Assembly: GCA_009667805.1 (NCBI GenBank)
Contig: CM019064.1
Location: 113,124,328-113,188,327, forward strand
Source: Leptobrachium leishanense
Lineage: Eukaryota; Chordata; Amphibia; Anura; Megophryidae
DNA length: 64,000 nt
Direction of reading: 5' to 3'
Part shown: positions 44,517 through 56,964 of the stretch, piece after piece
Numbering within the stretch: the first letter of the stretch is position 1
Layout: every line of letters starts with the position of its first letter
Translations under genes and position numbers: made by a program
Notes under the pieces: model-generated
Told to the model about the DNA's origin: nothing
The model's input: the letters and a program-made list of their open reading frames with translations, nothing else
Database searches by the model: none

Positions 44517-45674
44517 CCCCTTCCGAGCGCTGACGTACTATGTACGTCTGATCGGGAAGTCTCCCTTAGACCTACGGACGTACATAGTACATCAGGGTCT
44601 CCTAACCTCCCTCCTGCCCGACGCTCACCTCCCTCGCCGGCTCCCGCGGCATTCTGGCAGGCTGCAAGCCTGCCCCGCCGATTTAGAGAGGCCGGCAGGC
44701 GCGAAGACGTCATCACGCGGCGTGATGACCTCATCGGCAGGCCCCACCCGGCGCCTGCTGCAAACACCAGGAAGGGGAGGGGGCTCTTTTGGAGCCCTCT
44801 ATCTCCCCAACCATTAAAGATAGAGAGATGCAAATTGCACCACTGGAAAGGGGAGAGTCTTAAAAGGGGAGTGGTGCATATCATTAACCGTTTCGCTTCC
44901 GGATCGCAATGCAAACCTGGAGGTGGTTGATATCTTGGATGTCAGCCAAGTTTCTGGGTCACCCCCCCCCCACCCACTGACATCCTCACCATATGTGTGA
45001 GGACGTCAGTGGGCCAGTTAACCCCCTAGCTGCCAAGTGGAGATTGGGAGATATGGAATCCAAATGATTACCCTATCCGTGGCAGCTAGAGGGTCATATT
45101 TTATATCATTGTAGGGGCCTGATCATGGCCTTTCCAATGATACCAAACATGACCAGGTTTGGTGTAAAGAAAAAAAGATAATAAAATAAATTTTTTTTTT
45201 TTTTTTTTTAATTTCTGGGGGGGGGGGTGTTTACTAAAATAGGACCTAGGCTGGCATGTAAAAATGATGAGCATAAAATGGTCAAAATGAGCTCAGCGCA
45301 CAGAGGTGAAATGGCTCAGCAGTGAAGGGGTTAAAAAGCAAAAACCTGTAGAAATTGGGTTTTTCTATTCTCGGGACAAAATTTTGAAACTATTTAGCCT
45401 GGGTCTTTTTTGGTGGTTGTAGATTTTGGGGATTAAATTTCAAAAAAGTGTGTTTTTTCCATTTAATTTTTTTTTATCATATTTTTTTTTTTTTTTTCTA
45501 TATTAACTTATACGATATGATGGAAATAATGGTCTCTTTAGAAAGTCCATTTAATGGCGGGAAAAATGGTGTATAATATGTGTGGATTGCATAAACACAA
45601 ACAGCGTAGAAAAGTAAAAACAGCAGCGGGCACTAAAGGATGGATTTTCGTAAAACCGCCCGGTCACTAAGGGG
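44517..45674 (+). mobile_element. TTAA-flanked non-autonomous element, third family
   Basis: TTAA lies at 44513-44516 and 45675-45678. The ends are inverted only for CCCCTT. Its body has hairpins such as GACGTACTATGTACGTC (44532-44548) with a second copy of ACGTACATAGTAC near 44577, and GATATCTTGGATGTCAGCC. The right half matches 6540-7432. Confidence 0.65.
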
Positions 45675-45679
45675 TTAAA

Positions 45680-46320
45680 CCAATAAAATGTATTCAAATG
45701 TGTCTAATAAAAGGGTACTTTAAAAATAATAAAGGTCTGTACAGCATAAAAAAAATACAAGCAGGTGTTCAAAAAAAAATACAAAAAAAGCTTTTTGCTA
45801 AAAAAAGATTTTTTTTAAAAAAAAAATAATTTATATTACTTTTTTTACATTGAAACCTATGGGATTCACCTGTTTAAACTTGTCGAACTGAAACACTGAA
45901 AATCAGGGCATTTCGCCAACATTTCGGTTACTTCTCTATGAGACAATGCCATTACCAACACGACCTCCGAAATGCACCATATTTCGCTGTCAGTTTGCCT
46001 GTATTAGGCGCATTGACAGTTTAGTGAAGAGGAATTGCCCCGAAATTGCACTGACCAGTGAAGTGTGTGTGTGTGTGTGTGTGTACATACAGTGTGTAAT
46101 ATATATATATATATATTCAAATCAATGTTATATGTCTACTCTAGTTCTATTTTAAAATGTCTTCCCATTTTCTTTGGGCCTGCTATCTGCCCTCCCACCC
46201 CATGTCATGTTTCACTGATCCTGACCTTTTATGATGCCCCACTCCCCTATGATCCTCAGAAACTCCAACCCACTGTGATGCTATGTAAACCTTAATTTCT
46301 CTTGCAGCATACATGAAAAA
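45680..46320. other. Repeat relics and dinucleotide runs
   Basis: 45840-46040 resembles 8200-8330 (CCTATGGGATTCACCTG and CATCAGGGCATTTC phrases). (GT)n lies at 46061-46084 and (TA)n near 46099-46115. No gene is seen. Confidence 0.4.
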
Positions 46321-46329
46321 TTCAATCTT

Positions 46330-46770
46330 TTACCTGGCCCAAGAAAGCTGCTCATTCTTCTGCCCCAGCTGGACTTTGCTTTCAAGAGTGTGAATCACGT
46401 TTCCAGTTGCATCATGCAGATGGCAGAGTGATAATTTGGCGGAAACAGCATGAAAGCATGCACCCCCACATGCATGAGTACAACCCTTCAAGCTGGTGGG
46501 GGCAGTGTTATGGTTTGGGGCCCTTAAATTCATGTGGAACAACGTACTGAATAGCACAACATACCAAAGCATCGTTGCTGATCAAGTTCATCCTAACATG
46601 TTGCTGGCGTATCCCAATGAGATGGCTTCTTCCAACAAGACAATGCGCCATGCCACTGTGCTCTTGTTGTGCAGGAGGGGTTTCAAGAACATGAGGGAGA
46701 ATTTACCTTGCTTAGGTGGCCCCCACAATCACCAGATCTCAATCCAATTGAGCATTTGTGGGACCCAGTT
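46330..46770 (+). pseudogene. Tc1/mariner transposase remnant
   Basis: Frame-shifted plus-strand text contains GAVLWFGALKFMWN and YQSIVADQVHPNM. In another frame it has a QQDNAPCH-like block near 46645 and SPDLNPIEHLWDP near 46740-46770. These are the central and catalytic Asp/Glu regions of a Tc1/mariner transposase. Both ends are missing, and the CR1 remnant takes over at about 46780. Confidence 0.7.
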
Positions 46771-46779
46771 TATCACTGA

Positions 46780-48440
46780 AACCAGCACACATAGAAAAAT
46801 GTCGGCAGATAAGAACCTTTCGGCCCATCTAGTCTGCCCAATTACATGGATACTTTACCTGGATTTATCTTTTGTTTAGGATAGCCTTATGCCTATCCCA
46901 TGCCTGCTTAAATTCAATTACTGTTTTGGCCTCTACCACTTCAACTGGAAGGCTTTTCCATGTATCCACCACCCTCTCAGTAAAATAATGCTTCCTGATG
47001 TTACTTTTAAACCTTTGCCCCTCTAATCTAAGACTATGTCCTCTTGTTTTGCTACTTTGTTTCCTTTTAAATATACTCCCTTCCTCTACCTTGTGGATTC
47101 CCTTTACGTATTTAAATGTTTCTATCATATCTCCTCTGTCTCGTCTTTTTTCCAAGCTGTACATGTTAAGATCATTAAGCCTTTCCTGGTAACTTTTCTC
47201 CTTCAAGCCGTACACCATTTTAGTAGCCCTTCTCTGAACTCTCTCTAAGATGTCTATATCCTTCTGGAGATACGGTCTCCAGTACTGCACACAGTACTCC
47301 AAGTGAGGTCTCACCAGTGCTCTGTACAGTGGCATGAGCACTTCCCTTTTCCTACTGCTAATACCTCTCCCTACACAACCAAGCATTCTGCTAGCATTTC
47401 CTGCTGCTCTATTACATTGACTACTTACCCTTAGATCCTCTGAAATAATAACCCCTAAATCCCTTTCCTCAGATGTTGAGGTTAGGACTGTATCAAATAT
47501 TCTATATTCAGCCCTTGGGTTTTTACGTCCCAGGTGCATTATCTTGCACTTAGGCTGGGTTCACACCTAAAGCGTTTTTAATACGCGTGTTTTTCACCGG
47601 CGTTTTCCTTGCGTTTCACAAGCGTGTTGCAAAAATGAAACGCGCGTTGTATGCGCGTTTTGTGATTGACTACGGAGGTGTCCAATAGGAAATGACTGTC
47701 TTAATTACGGAGAAAACGCACGTTTTTGAATTGGGAAACGCGCAAACGCGCGTTCACGTCAATCTCTATGGCCGCGAACGCGCGTATATCTGCACCAAAG
47801 AAGCTCCCGAACTTCTTTGTGCGTCGACCGTTTATCAGCGCGTTCATGCGTGCTGATAAACGGCCAGGTGTGATATGCCCACATAGGGAATAATGGTATT
47901 TCACTGTTTGAGCGTTTTAGAGCGCGTAGGAACGCGCTGTAAAACGCTTAGGTGTGAACCCAGCCTTATACACATTAAAACTCAATTGCCACAGCTCCAA
48001 CCATTTTTTTAGTTTACCTAAATCATTTGTCGTTTGGCTGATCCGTCAAGGAACGTCAACCCTGTTGCAAATCTTTGTCATCAGCAAAAAGACATACTTT
48101 TCCATTAATACCTTCTGCAATATCACTAATAAAAATATTAAAGAGAATGGGTCCAAGTACTGACCCCTGAGGTACCCCACTGGTAACAAGACCTTGCGCC
48201 GAATAAACTCCATTTACCACAACCCTCTGTTGCCTGTCACTCAGCTACTGCCTAATCCATTCAACAATATTGGAATCCAAGCTCAAAGATTGCAATTTAT
48301 TGATAAGCCTTCTATGCGGAACAGTATCAAAGAGCCTTACTGAAATCTAAATAAGCAATGTCTACTGCACCACCTGTGTCTATTATTTTTGTTACCAAAT
48401 CAAAAAAATCAATAAGATTAGTTTGGCATGTAGATCAAAA
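46780..48440 (-). pseudogene. CR1-like LINE, RT and C-terminal part, split by a MITE
   Basis: On the minus strand, reverse-transcriptase text in several frames (GVPQGSVLGP-like block near 48170, ADDTK-like block near 48075) precedes an open 224-codon frame (47539-46865). That frame carries the CR1 C-terminal signature: MHLGRKNPRAEYR, SEERDLGVIISEDL, LYRALVRPHLEYCVQYW and LERVQRRATKMVYGL, then SLEKRRDRGDMIETFKYVKG. CR1 elements retrotranspose by target-primed reverse transcription. The 5' ORF and endonuclease are absent. The RT region has stops and shifts, and a 413-bp MITE (47553-47965) interrupts it, so it is inactive. Confidence 0.85.
47553..47965 (+). mobile_element. MITE, GGC/GCC-ended, TTA duplication
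   Basis: The ends GGCTGGGTTCACACCTAAGC-like (left GGCTGGGTTCACACCTAAAG) and complementary right end are flanked by TTA at 47550-47552 and 47966-47968. The interior is full of ACGCGCGTT strings. It is inserted in the CR1 gene. Confidence 0.85.
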
Positions 48441-48512
48441 TCAATTAATCAGTTACCCAATCAATGCAAAGGTGTTAATCAATTAACGCATCAATTTGAA
48501 ACATCACGGTAA

Positions 48513-49076
48513 TCAGCTTATTTTTATGATAGAGCAAAAGAGCCACCACGTGACTAAAATCATCAGTTGAAAGTTAAAAGCCCCGATGATTGAGGAGTTA
48601 ATTTGGTAAGCGTGGAATTGGGCTAGCAAAGATTTATAGGTGAGCCCAGAAGATAGAGCTTGGTCTTCTGATTCAGGGTCTTCTGGGCTGGAGAGGTTGC
48701 TGGGGCTAGAGACTTGTTGCATTTTTCTTCTCGCCCACATTTCCTTGCTAATTCTTCCTCGTTTTTTGATGTTCGCCGACTGCTTTCCCCCTCCCCCCGA
48801 ACCCATTGGGGTTGGCCCGATGTTACGTGCCTTTTGGAGAAGTAGTGTGCGTGACTTTATAGGTGCCTGTTGCACAGACTTTGCTGTTTTTTTCTTTTTT
48901 TTGTTCTCCCTGGGTTTTTTCTTCTTTGGCTCAGTACCGCCTGACTGAACACATGGGTTTATGGACACAGGTCTTGACTCTGCTTGCACCCCCTGTTCCG
49001 CTGCTGGGTCTTCCATATTGTTGTGCAATGACATGGATGCGTTTGTGTCTGACTTTCCCACCCTTTCAACTTTCAT
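48513..49076 (-). CDS. Lysine-rich ORF, possibly a retroelement ORF1
   Basis: A 187-codon minus-strand frame, not recognised with confidence. Residues 50-65 are Lys-rich (EPKKKKPRENKKKKKTAK), followed by a Gly stretch and a basic segment (KKRGRISKEMWARRKMQQ) and an acidic SSPEDPESEDQ tract. It lies head-to-head with the L1-like endonuclease start at 49111. A 5' inversion of an L1-type insertion, which would place ORF1 upside down beside ORF2, is one explanation. No splice signals were identified. Confidence 0.3.
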   Translation of the reverse strand: MKVERVGKSDTNASMSLHNNMEDPAAEQGVQAESRPVSINPCVQSGGTEPKKKKPRENKKKKKTAKSVQQAPIKSRTLLLQKARNIGPTPMGSGGGGKQSANIKKRGRISKEMWARRKMQQVSSPSNLSSPEDPESEDQALSSGLTYKSLLAQFHAYQINSSIIGAFNFQLMILVTWWLFCSIIKIS

Positions 49077-49110
49077 CAGCGTGTATGTTTTTTCTCTAAT
49101 GTAGCGAATA

Positions 49111-50160
49111 GATAATGAGGATTGTTTCTCTGAATGTTAAACGGTTTAAATGTCTCGCTAAGGCCGGGTGCACACGAGCGTACTCTGCTGCGCACAGTAC
49201 GTGCGTTAAAAAGGACACACTTTATGATGGAAGAGATTGGTAGACGCCAGATGATCCGTTATGTTTGATAGACATCGTACAAACTGAATTTGCCTCCAGC
49301 ACGTGGCCAACGTCGTCTATACGGCATCAATCCTAGCGCTTTCACGTTGGTGTTTCCATGGCGGACATCTTCAGTGTGCGTGAGGTGTTGCTCGCGTACT
49401 ACGTGTGGTGTTCTCTACCACGACATTATATGCTAGAACAGACGTCATATAGTGCGTCATAACGCACGTACTGTGCGGAGCAGAGTATGCTCGTGTGCAC
49501 CCGGCCTTAAGCGGCACTCCTTGTATGCTGATCACCATAATCCGCCGGATATAGTATGCCTTCAGGACACATTTTAGATATGTTAACCAACCTATACTGT
49601 ACCTCCAGGCCTACTACCATCAACTTCATGCCACGGCGAACGTTAAAGCTAGACGCGTTTCCATTCTGATCCATGACAATGTAACTGTCAAGATCCACAA
49701 AACGATTCTAGATCCTAATGGCCACTTTCTATTTTTGGTCTGTGATGTCAACCATACCCAATTGCTAATTTTTATTGTCCCAATACCGATCAACTTTAAT
49801 TTCTTAGGTTGGCCATGGCCAGACTGACCAAGCTTTTCTTGGGTACCCTTATTATTTGTGGCGACTTTGATTGCTCCTTCAACCTCCCGGCTCGTCCCTC
49901 TCACACCCAGCGCACTTCAGCCCACAAGTTCACTGCTCTGCTTGCGGAATTCCAGCTGTTTGATATATGGCGCCTCTTGCACCCTGATGAGACGGACTTT
50001 TTATTCCAGGGTGCATAAAATGCATACCAAGATGGATTATTTTTTCGTTAAAACTGACTTGTTGGCTTGTGCTTCTGGGTGTGAGATTGGTGCGATGTCC
50101 TGGTCGGATCATGCCGGTCACACACAAGCATCACTTTGGCAGTGTGTTAGATTTTAAAAG
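49111..50160 (+). pseudogene. L1-like ORF2 endonuclease remnant, split by a MITE
   Basis: The frame begins MRIVSLNVKRFKCLAK at 49111, the usual opening of an L1 AP-endonuclease. It is interrupted by the MITE at 49162-49506 and resumes with a PDIVCLQDTF block, a GDFDCSFNLPARPS block near 49860, DIWRLLHPDETDFLFQ near 49965 and a final SDHAGH-type segment near 50105. Several stops and shifts are present. The endonuclease nicks target DNA for reverse transcription. No RT follows. Confidence 0.75.
49162..49506. mobile_element. MITE with GGCCGGGTGCACACGAGCGT ends
   Basis: Inverted termini lie at 49162-49181 and 49487-49506. It is flanked by TAA on the left and TTAA on the right. The interrupted L1 frame is restored by removing it with one copy of the target. 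CG-rich, non-coding. Confidence 0.85.
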
Positions 50161-50164
50161 CAGA

Positions 50165-53100
50165 ATTTGTGGGGGGGGGGGGGGGGGGTTCTCTGGTCCT
50201 TGCAAAGGAGTTTGCAAGGCAAAGCCTCTGATATTTACAACCCTCTTATCTGATTTGCTGTCTTAGGCTGAATGGAAACTTGATTGGGGGACCATATACC
50301 TGAATCAAATGGGTGGGGGGGGTGTTGGCCAGACAAAGGGCCAACGCTCACTGTACAATTAGTATTTCTCCAAGGACTTGGGTTGATGAACATCTAAAGA
50401 ACCTGAGACATTTAAAATCTGGAAATACCCATGGAAGAGTTGCCTAATGCAAGTCAGGTTTTCTATGCAAGTCCCATTTTATTTCAAGAACTGTGTTTGC
50501 AAGTTCTCTTATCGCAAAAACAAGGCATACAAAATATATCGGCACTGTGTAATGTTTGTATTTTTATCTTTTTCCATTAAAACTTTGAAACCCAGTAAAA
50601 TCTTTGATCTAGATGCTTTACGATTCTCGTATAGCCCAGTTTAGCATTACTGTAATATTTATCATTTGGTAGATTAGTACATTATTTTGGTTACTGTTAA
50701 ATCTGTATTTGTTGATATTGTCCATGGTTTTTTTATTTATATGGTTTTGAATAAGCTTTTTTTTTTTTTTTTTAAAACCATTTAAAAGGGCCTGATATAG
50801 GGTTGCCCCTGCACCACGTCGCTAGAGATACTGGCTGGATGTGAGCAAGCAAGCTGTTGGAGTTTTTCAAGTGGAGCTACACTGCAGTGATTATACTGAC
50901 GCAGATTTGATTCATGGAGCTGAAACCTCTGCTTATATGCCTGCTGTTTTTTGTTTCTAGTGAGTGCGACTGGAAGAGGGCCATTAGATTTATATTGATT
51001 TCATGTAGTCTTGCGCATGATGCTTTTGTTTGTGTATTTTGAGTAGATTTACCCCTATTTTTAACTTTATTGCGGATCAGATGCTTGAAGGAGGCGGTGT
51101 TCCAGGAGAATTAAGGTACCAATACACTTTGTATCTATTGCAAGAATATGGGCCTTTATTTAGGCTCACATTTTACTTTTGTAAAATTTCAGCAAAGTTG
51201 GTTGGGGTGCACCACTATTAATAAACTAATAAACCTTAACTATTCATTTCCTTGCATTTAATTTAAATGCGTTTAATTTTTAAGCACAAAGTTGTATTTT
51301 TTTTTTTATGATTACGGTGTGTGAAGGATTCACAAATGGAGTGAGCACAGGATTTACATTGATCAGGGATTTTTTTTTCTTCATTTATGGAGCATTTCAA
51401 TATATAAAATTTAAAAAATCCAGTAACGAGAGTCTCAGCCAATTTAGCCGCTCTAACCACAAGACATCGCTCTGTAGCATCTCCTCTCTACATAATGCAC
51501 CTAACCATATTATATAAAAGTGACATACTATTGCTCCAGCTCTCTAAAAGTTTACCTTTTCAATATCCAGGATATGTTGTGACCATCTACTATCTTCCCA
51601 GCATGCATCTGATGACTGGTGCATTAGTGCAGGGTTCACAGCTGCTCAGGTTTCCACTGACAGGACAGTTTCAGGGCTTTCTCGTGCCACTCTCACTGCT
51701 GTCTTCAGTGTCTGAAGGCTGGGGAAACCCCTTATGTCCTCCCAGGATAGACCCCTTGATCACAAACCGTATCCTGGGTGTAATAATGAAAGTACACTAC
51801 CAGTCACAGTGGGCTGGACCGGAGAATTGCACAAGCTATTTGATAAAATACAAATAAAAAGGCGTTGCACTGCTTATTTTATTGCATATTCAAAGACGTT
51901 TTAATGAAAAGTAGTCTTCAGATCGTAACGATGCGTAAAACATCAATTCTAATACCTTATTACAAAGTCAGAGTCAATATTACAGGTCGATTTCCATAAA
52001 AAAAAATATATGCTTATATACATAATAAATATCTGATGAAACTGGAGCAGTCATAAAATAATGCAACTGAATTTATATACAAATATATACAGTACACAAT
52101 ACTCCCATTAAAAAGGATATTTTACAAGCAAAAAAGCACAAATACAATGATGGAGTCCGAGTTCTTGTAACAAAGCATGGTGGATAGCAGTCATTTTTAC
52201 CTGGTTTTCTGCAATACACTGCACAAGATATCTGGATGTCTGCCGTGTTCCTGACACAAAGTGAAGTGGCGGCTGCTTGGAAGGGTAATATCTACGTATA
52301 TCCTGTGAGTGAAGTCACAAGGGGCCCAGCATAAATATCTATTGTGTGGAATCTGTTACATATGTATACAGTGTTGTATGTGAGTTTTTATCCAAGAAAC
52401 CTCTCTCATCTCTAGGTTTTGGCTTAAATTGTCCCGAGGAAGAGGTGTTGAGAATGTGATACATATTACATTAAAAATGAAAACGTGTCACAGTGGATGT
52501 GTTTGCGTGTCTAGAGTTGTACATTGGTCAATGTAAAGGAGGTTTGCGTAAACAGATCATAACCTTGCAGGTCAGTAAACGCGGTGATCCCTGGGATCAG
52601 CACCTTCACATGTGTAATTCTGTGCAAAGTTCCTCAAAGAAACGCTGACAGAGCAATTATTGTATCTTATTCTGGGGACATAGGATAACTAGTGAACCCT
52701 GGGGGCACATAACTTGTTGAGGTCTTCCGGTTGGAGAGTTTAAATTTAATAAACGTATAAAATAATTTTCTCTTGTTACTGTACCTGGGCTGTATGGAAT
52801 ACACTATAAAAAGCATACAGATAAATGCCAAAGAAAACTGACTAGAACGAGGCCTAGCTTCCAATGCTAAACGTTACAAACCTCCTGTAATACAGTATTT
52901 TAAATTCAAACCATCGCAGCAATACTCAAAATAGGCATTTTACACACTCAAAACATCAATATATAAAAGGCAATAAATAAAAAATACTTTAAATTAGTAT
53001 GAGGAACATTACCAGACATTTTCCTACACAATTAGTCGAGCTGATGAGTGCAACTCATGAATTACCCATTGTGTCTCATACTTTTTGACTCCTTAACCCT

Positions 53101-53870
53101 CAGGCATGGCCTATAAAATCTTCACACTGCGCACCAGTCACTAAAGAGCGTGGTGTACCTACATGTCAAATCCAACTTTGGAGATGCATCTCAAGCCTTT
53201 ATGTTTGTCCATTATTATGCGTAAATATTTATAAAAAAAATAATAAATCGAGCTCTCAGGGGCCAAGTTTATTTGCATATGCTGCATATAGTACAAAACA
53301 CATGTACGCGTGTTACTAACCCCCTCTAGAAACTGACAGCATCTGCCCAATTATTTTTCCTTATATCAGCAGTAAATACTGCACATTTACATTTTAACTA
53401 CAAAATTTGCATACCTACATACGTCCGTAGAGTATGCAAATTGTACACAAGTTTGGTAGCGCAGAAGGATTGGAGCTGCATGTCCAGCAACAATCCATCA
53501 GCTGCTTCTTCTCAGGATGGTCGCAGACTCGAGTTTCATGCTCTATGTGCTGACATCATCCTCTCTGAAGACATAATCTGTGACCGGGAGCTGGGATAAG
53601 TAAAGATTTCTCTCGTTTTAAGGTATGTCCTGGGTGGCGAGTATGTACGTTAGGTGTCTTGCCCAAAGACACTTACTGGAGAGGTGCTCTTTCCAGGAAT
53701 CAAACCTGTGTCTCCAGTGTTCATGGTTTAGAGCAGTGATGTTACCTCTACTCCACCCGGTATCTGGTGATGTGATTGTGGGCAGCAGAAACTCCTCCAT
53801 TTCACATAGCGTCTTGTACCAAATGTGACCAGAGGGGGGACTCCTCACACCCTCTGACCACTTTAAAACA
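50165..53870. other. No gene confidently recognised
   Basis: Contains a poly-G run at about 50169-50187, a poly-T run near 50757 and some low-repeat sequence at 51.5-53.6 kb that could be untranslated or intronic. The open frame at 51495-51857 has no known domain. No TIR or LTR boundaries were found. Confidence 0.35.
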
Positions 53871-53875
53871 CTAAA

Positions 53876-54182
53876 GGCTGGCATCAGATGAGCGCGCTAT
53901 GTGCGCCCCTACCGACGTGCTTACCGGCATCCGTCGCAGCGTTGTAATGCTGCAACAGGGCCGGTCACACGCATGCGCACTCAAGCATCCGTTATCCAAG
54001 CCTCTCCATCAAAGCACTAGGAAGCGCGTTGACGGAGCTGCAAAATGCGATTCTCCGTAGGAGGATCGCGCTTTGCAGCGCTGAGCACACTGAGTGAGGT
54101 GGCCAGACGGGCGTTGAGTGGAAGGAACGTCCACTCCCCGACGTTCCTTTCGCTCTCCAAAGACGCTGGTCTGACCCTAGCC
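53876..54182. mobile_element. MITE, GGC/GCC-ended
   Basis: The left end is GGCTGGCATCAGATGAGCGC and the right end is the complement of GGCTAGGGTCAGACCAGCGT. Flanking triplets AAA and TAA do not match exactly. 54183-54509 appears to hold another decayed member ending GTGTGACTGCAGCC. Confidence 0.65.
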
Positions 54183-54509
54183 TAACACATATGTCTGACC
54201 ACACTGTTTGCTGTCTGTCGTAGCGAGTCAATGAAGAACCACACACAAAGTACGTGCACACTTGTTCATGCACAAGCAACGCATGTTGCAACGGACGCCA
54301 AGATAGCATCGACGTGAAAAAGCTAGGACAGACATAGAGACACCCTTGCATACAGTTTTTCCAACAACATAATATCCATTATGATGGACATTATGTGTAC
54401 CACAATATCATTCGTTATAACGTGCATCCATTTCAAATGGACAGACTGTGCGCAATCATTGCTCTCGTGTGACTGCAGCCTTATATGGATTTTGTAAAAT
54501 TGTGTCCAA

Positions 54510-54942
54510 GGCCCGTGTCAGACGAACGCAGTGATCACGTCCGTGTTGTGGCACATTTTAACGTCCGTCGTAGCATAGAATTATGATCAATATAGACCCG
54601 CACAGAAGTGCAGACGCACAACGCACGTGGCACCGGACGCAATTTTAGGCAAGAACGTCAAACCGCTAGGACAGACGCACAGAGTGCGCCACGTCCACGT
54701 AGCTTTGTGTGGGAGTGATGGAACGTAGTCAGACGGTCTGCATTTTTGACATCCAGTATTTTTGACGGACAAATGCTTTTTCATATCATGTATCAATTTT
54801 TTCATTTTACATATTAATTTTATTTCCCATTTACATCAGTCAAAAAAAACAGACAGTGTGGGGTCTACAGTATCAGTCAGAAAGTACATCAGTTGTGCAT
54901 GGACGCACAGTGCGCTCAGAATGCGTTCGTCTGACATTAGCC
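54510..54942. mobile_element. MITE, GGC/GCC-ended, CAA duplication
   Basis: The left end GGCCCGTGTCAGACGAACGC and complementary right end (GCGTTCGTCTGACATTAGCC) are flanked by CAA at 54507-54509 and 54943-54945. 433 bp, non-coding. The interior resembles 6582-7023. Confidence 0.8.
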
Positions 54943-54945
54943 CAA

Positions 54946-55716
54946 GAAGGAAGAGCGGTTTCACTTTCCAGCAGGTCAGCATCATTGTTCAGCATTACAT
55001 CAGGCAGATTGTCCCTAAATTATTGTGTCTTATAATGTCAAAATGGTTTTAGCTGAGCTGTTTTTTCTGTTCATTAAATATGTATCATATTCTGCAATAC
55101 TGATATCAAATTATTATTAAATCCATTAATACTGAGGTACAGGTTGTACATAGCAAAAGTCTGACATTCAGTGAAAAAAAATAAACGGTTAAAACCCATT
55201 GTATTCCAAAGACGTCTTGGATATTTCCCAGTTCACAAACATTAACTTTTTGGCAATTAAGTACAGTTTTCATGAACCAATTAAGTAATCTAGCATAAAA
55301 AACCCCTCCCATTCAGAGGTCTATGTAAAACCAGTGAGGTTATTGGATTGCAATTTGTTTATTCTGATCATGGACAGAAGGACCACAACACGCTAACTGA
55401 TGTGGACTGCAGACTAAATGACAGCTTTGTCACCCCGCCAGCCATGGAGTGGATCTACAGTACTCAGGCATGTATAATGTGTAAATAGTTCGTAGGATGA
55501 CAGCGGTAAAAAATAAAACTAGATTGTGACTGAATAATAAACACTTTGTGGAAGGCTGCGTCAGTGCCATCAAACATCACCCGAAACAGTATAAAAAGGC
55601 ACTCGTGGTGCATTCGATCACAACTGTAGCCTTTCACATCAAACCATGCACTCTAGGTACAATTTCTGTCGATGAAACGCACCCCCTTACGGCACAGGTA
55701 ATGATCGTGTCCCTGA
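54946..55716 (-). other. Probable 3' UTR and downstream flank of the SLC19A gene
   Basis: Follows the terminal coding exon on the minus strand. One AATAAA (complement of TTTATT) lies at about 55356-55361. No other gene is seen. Extent of the UTR cannot be set without transcript data. Confidence 0.35.
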
Positions 55717-55824
55717 CTATTTCGGTGCTTCTTGTTTTCCTTTGCAGTTTTTCACAAGACGGTACAGCCCACTCCCAAAAAAGATCAAGGATATGAAGCC
55801 GAAGTACCCAGCGTAGATTTTGAA
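55717..55824 (-). CDS. SLC19A-family transporter, terminal coding exon
   Basis: On the minus strand, a pyrimidine-rich acceptor ending CTCCTTGTAG leads into FKIYAGYFGFISLIFFGSG, followed by LYRLVKNCKGKQEAPK and a TAG stop (55719-55717). The segment is a transmembrane helix with a short basic cytosolic tail, as in the twelfth helix and C terminus of SLC19A thiamine/folate transporters. The upstream exon (56823-56964) ends in phase 0 after a Gln codon, and this exon begins in phase 0, so the two join in frame. The intron is 998 bp. No duplicate of this exon was seen near copy A. Confidence 0.8.
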   Translation of the reverse strand, partial: FKIYAGYFGFISLIFFGSGLYRLVKNCKGKQEAPK

Positions 55825-56822
55825 CTACAAGGAGAAAGAAAGGACAAATTGTGAATTTGTCAATCAAAAAGACATTTCAGTGCGGTTTCAACATTTGCTC
55901 TAACAGTCTTGTTAGGAGTTACATTTAAGCATAGCGCAAATCAAAAAGGAGCAGAAATCAGTTTCCTTGAAAATTGACAAATTGTTTAGGGTTGACCAAA
56001 AAGAATAACCCTGACCTAAGGATAAGAGAAGATAGCTGAATAGCGGCTGTGAGATGACATGCGGCCTGTGAGCCGAATAGCAGCAATGTGTGCGATTTTG
56101 CTGTCTGTTCGAACAATCACTAGACTTCAAATGCAGCCTAGTAGAGCATGAAAGGTGCACGCTAACAGAGTACTGACATTTTTAATGCTTACCAAGGTAA
56201 CTGCATGTGGGGGGAAAAAATGGAAATGCATGATGTGAATCTGGAATAGGTTATGGAAAGAATCTGATGCAATTAGTGTCTTTTTTCTGGGGGGGGGGCC
56301 CTTTGCTAAAAGGTGCCTGGTCCTCCCAGTCGTGCATTGCGAGCGATTCTTTCTACAACCCCCATCTGTCTCATTTTCCACATTCTAGCTTTCCCCTTCA
56401 TGCAGACTTCACTGTCCTTACTACAGGTTGTTACATTAGCAGTCTTTATTTTTTGCAACGATGTTCAGTTTCACATCTTTAACACATAGAATAAAGAAAA
56501 AAAGTCATTTACATCATCTAACAGCTATGTGTTAATATGGCAATTTGCCCTTCAGATTCTCTGCTTTCACTTCTCTAGAGGGGGATCCCTGGATGACGGA
56601 ACACAGGACAAATCAATTTTAATTTAGGTTTGGATCCCCATAACTAACTGTAACTGGACACCCCTGCTGACCGTAGTAGCATGAATAAACCAAGTTACTG
56701 TTTCAAACAAAATTTTCTTTAATAAATGTGAATCATAGCTGTGCAAGTTGCCAATTTCTTGCCTGGGTGTCTTTACAAGCAACCCCCCCCCCCCCCAAAA
56801 AATTAAAATAAATCGTACTTAC

Positions 56823-56964
56823 TTGTGTGAACAGATCTAATCCAAGGCCACTGGAGTCGACAACTATTAAAGTTATTAGTGTTTGTAGAACCAAAGCAAT
56901 GAATGTGTTTACACCAAACACAAGGGCATAACACTCCATGCTAAGGTTGGCTGCTATCTGAAAT
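56823..56964 (-). CDS. SLC19A-family transporter, penultimate exon, copy B
   Basis: The acceptor TTTTCTTCTTCTTTTCAG and donor GTAAGTA are both strong. The coded segment has [20 protein letters not shown] and ends LGLDLFTQ in phase 0, joining the terminal exon at 55824. It is a membrane-spanning part of an SLC19A (thiamine/folate carrier) protein. Which paralogue (SLC19A1, 2 or 3) cannot be decided from two exons. Earlier exons must lie beyond 64000. Sequence is identical over 142 nt to the duplicate at 38488-38629. The DIRS element lies in the upstream intron in the same orientation. Confidence 0.85.

Noticed and set aside
51495..51857. 120-codon open frame as an exon
   Set aside because: No recognisable family, no clear splice signals on either strand and no conserved motif.
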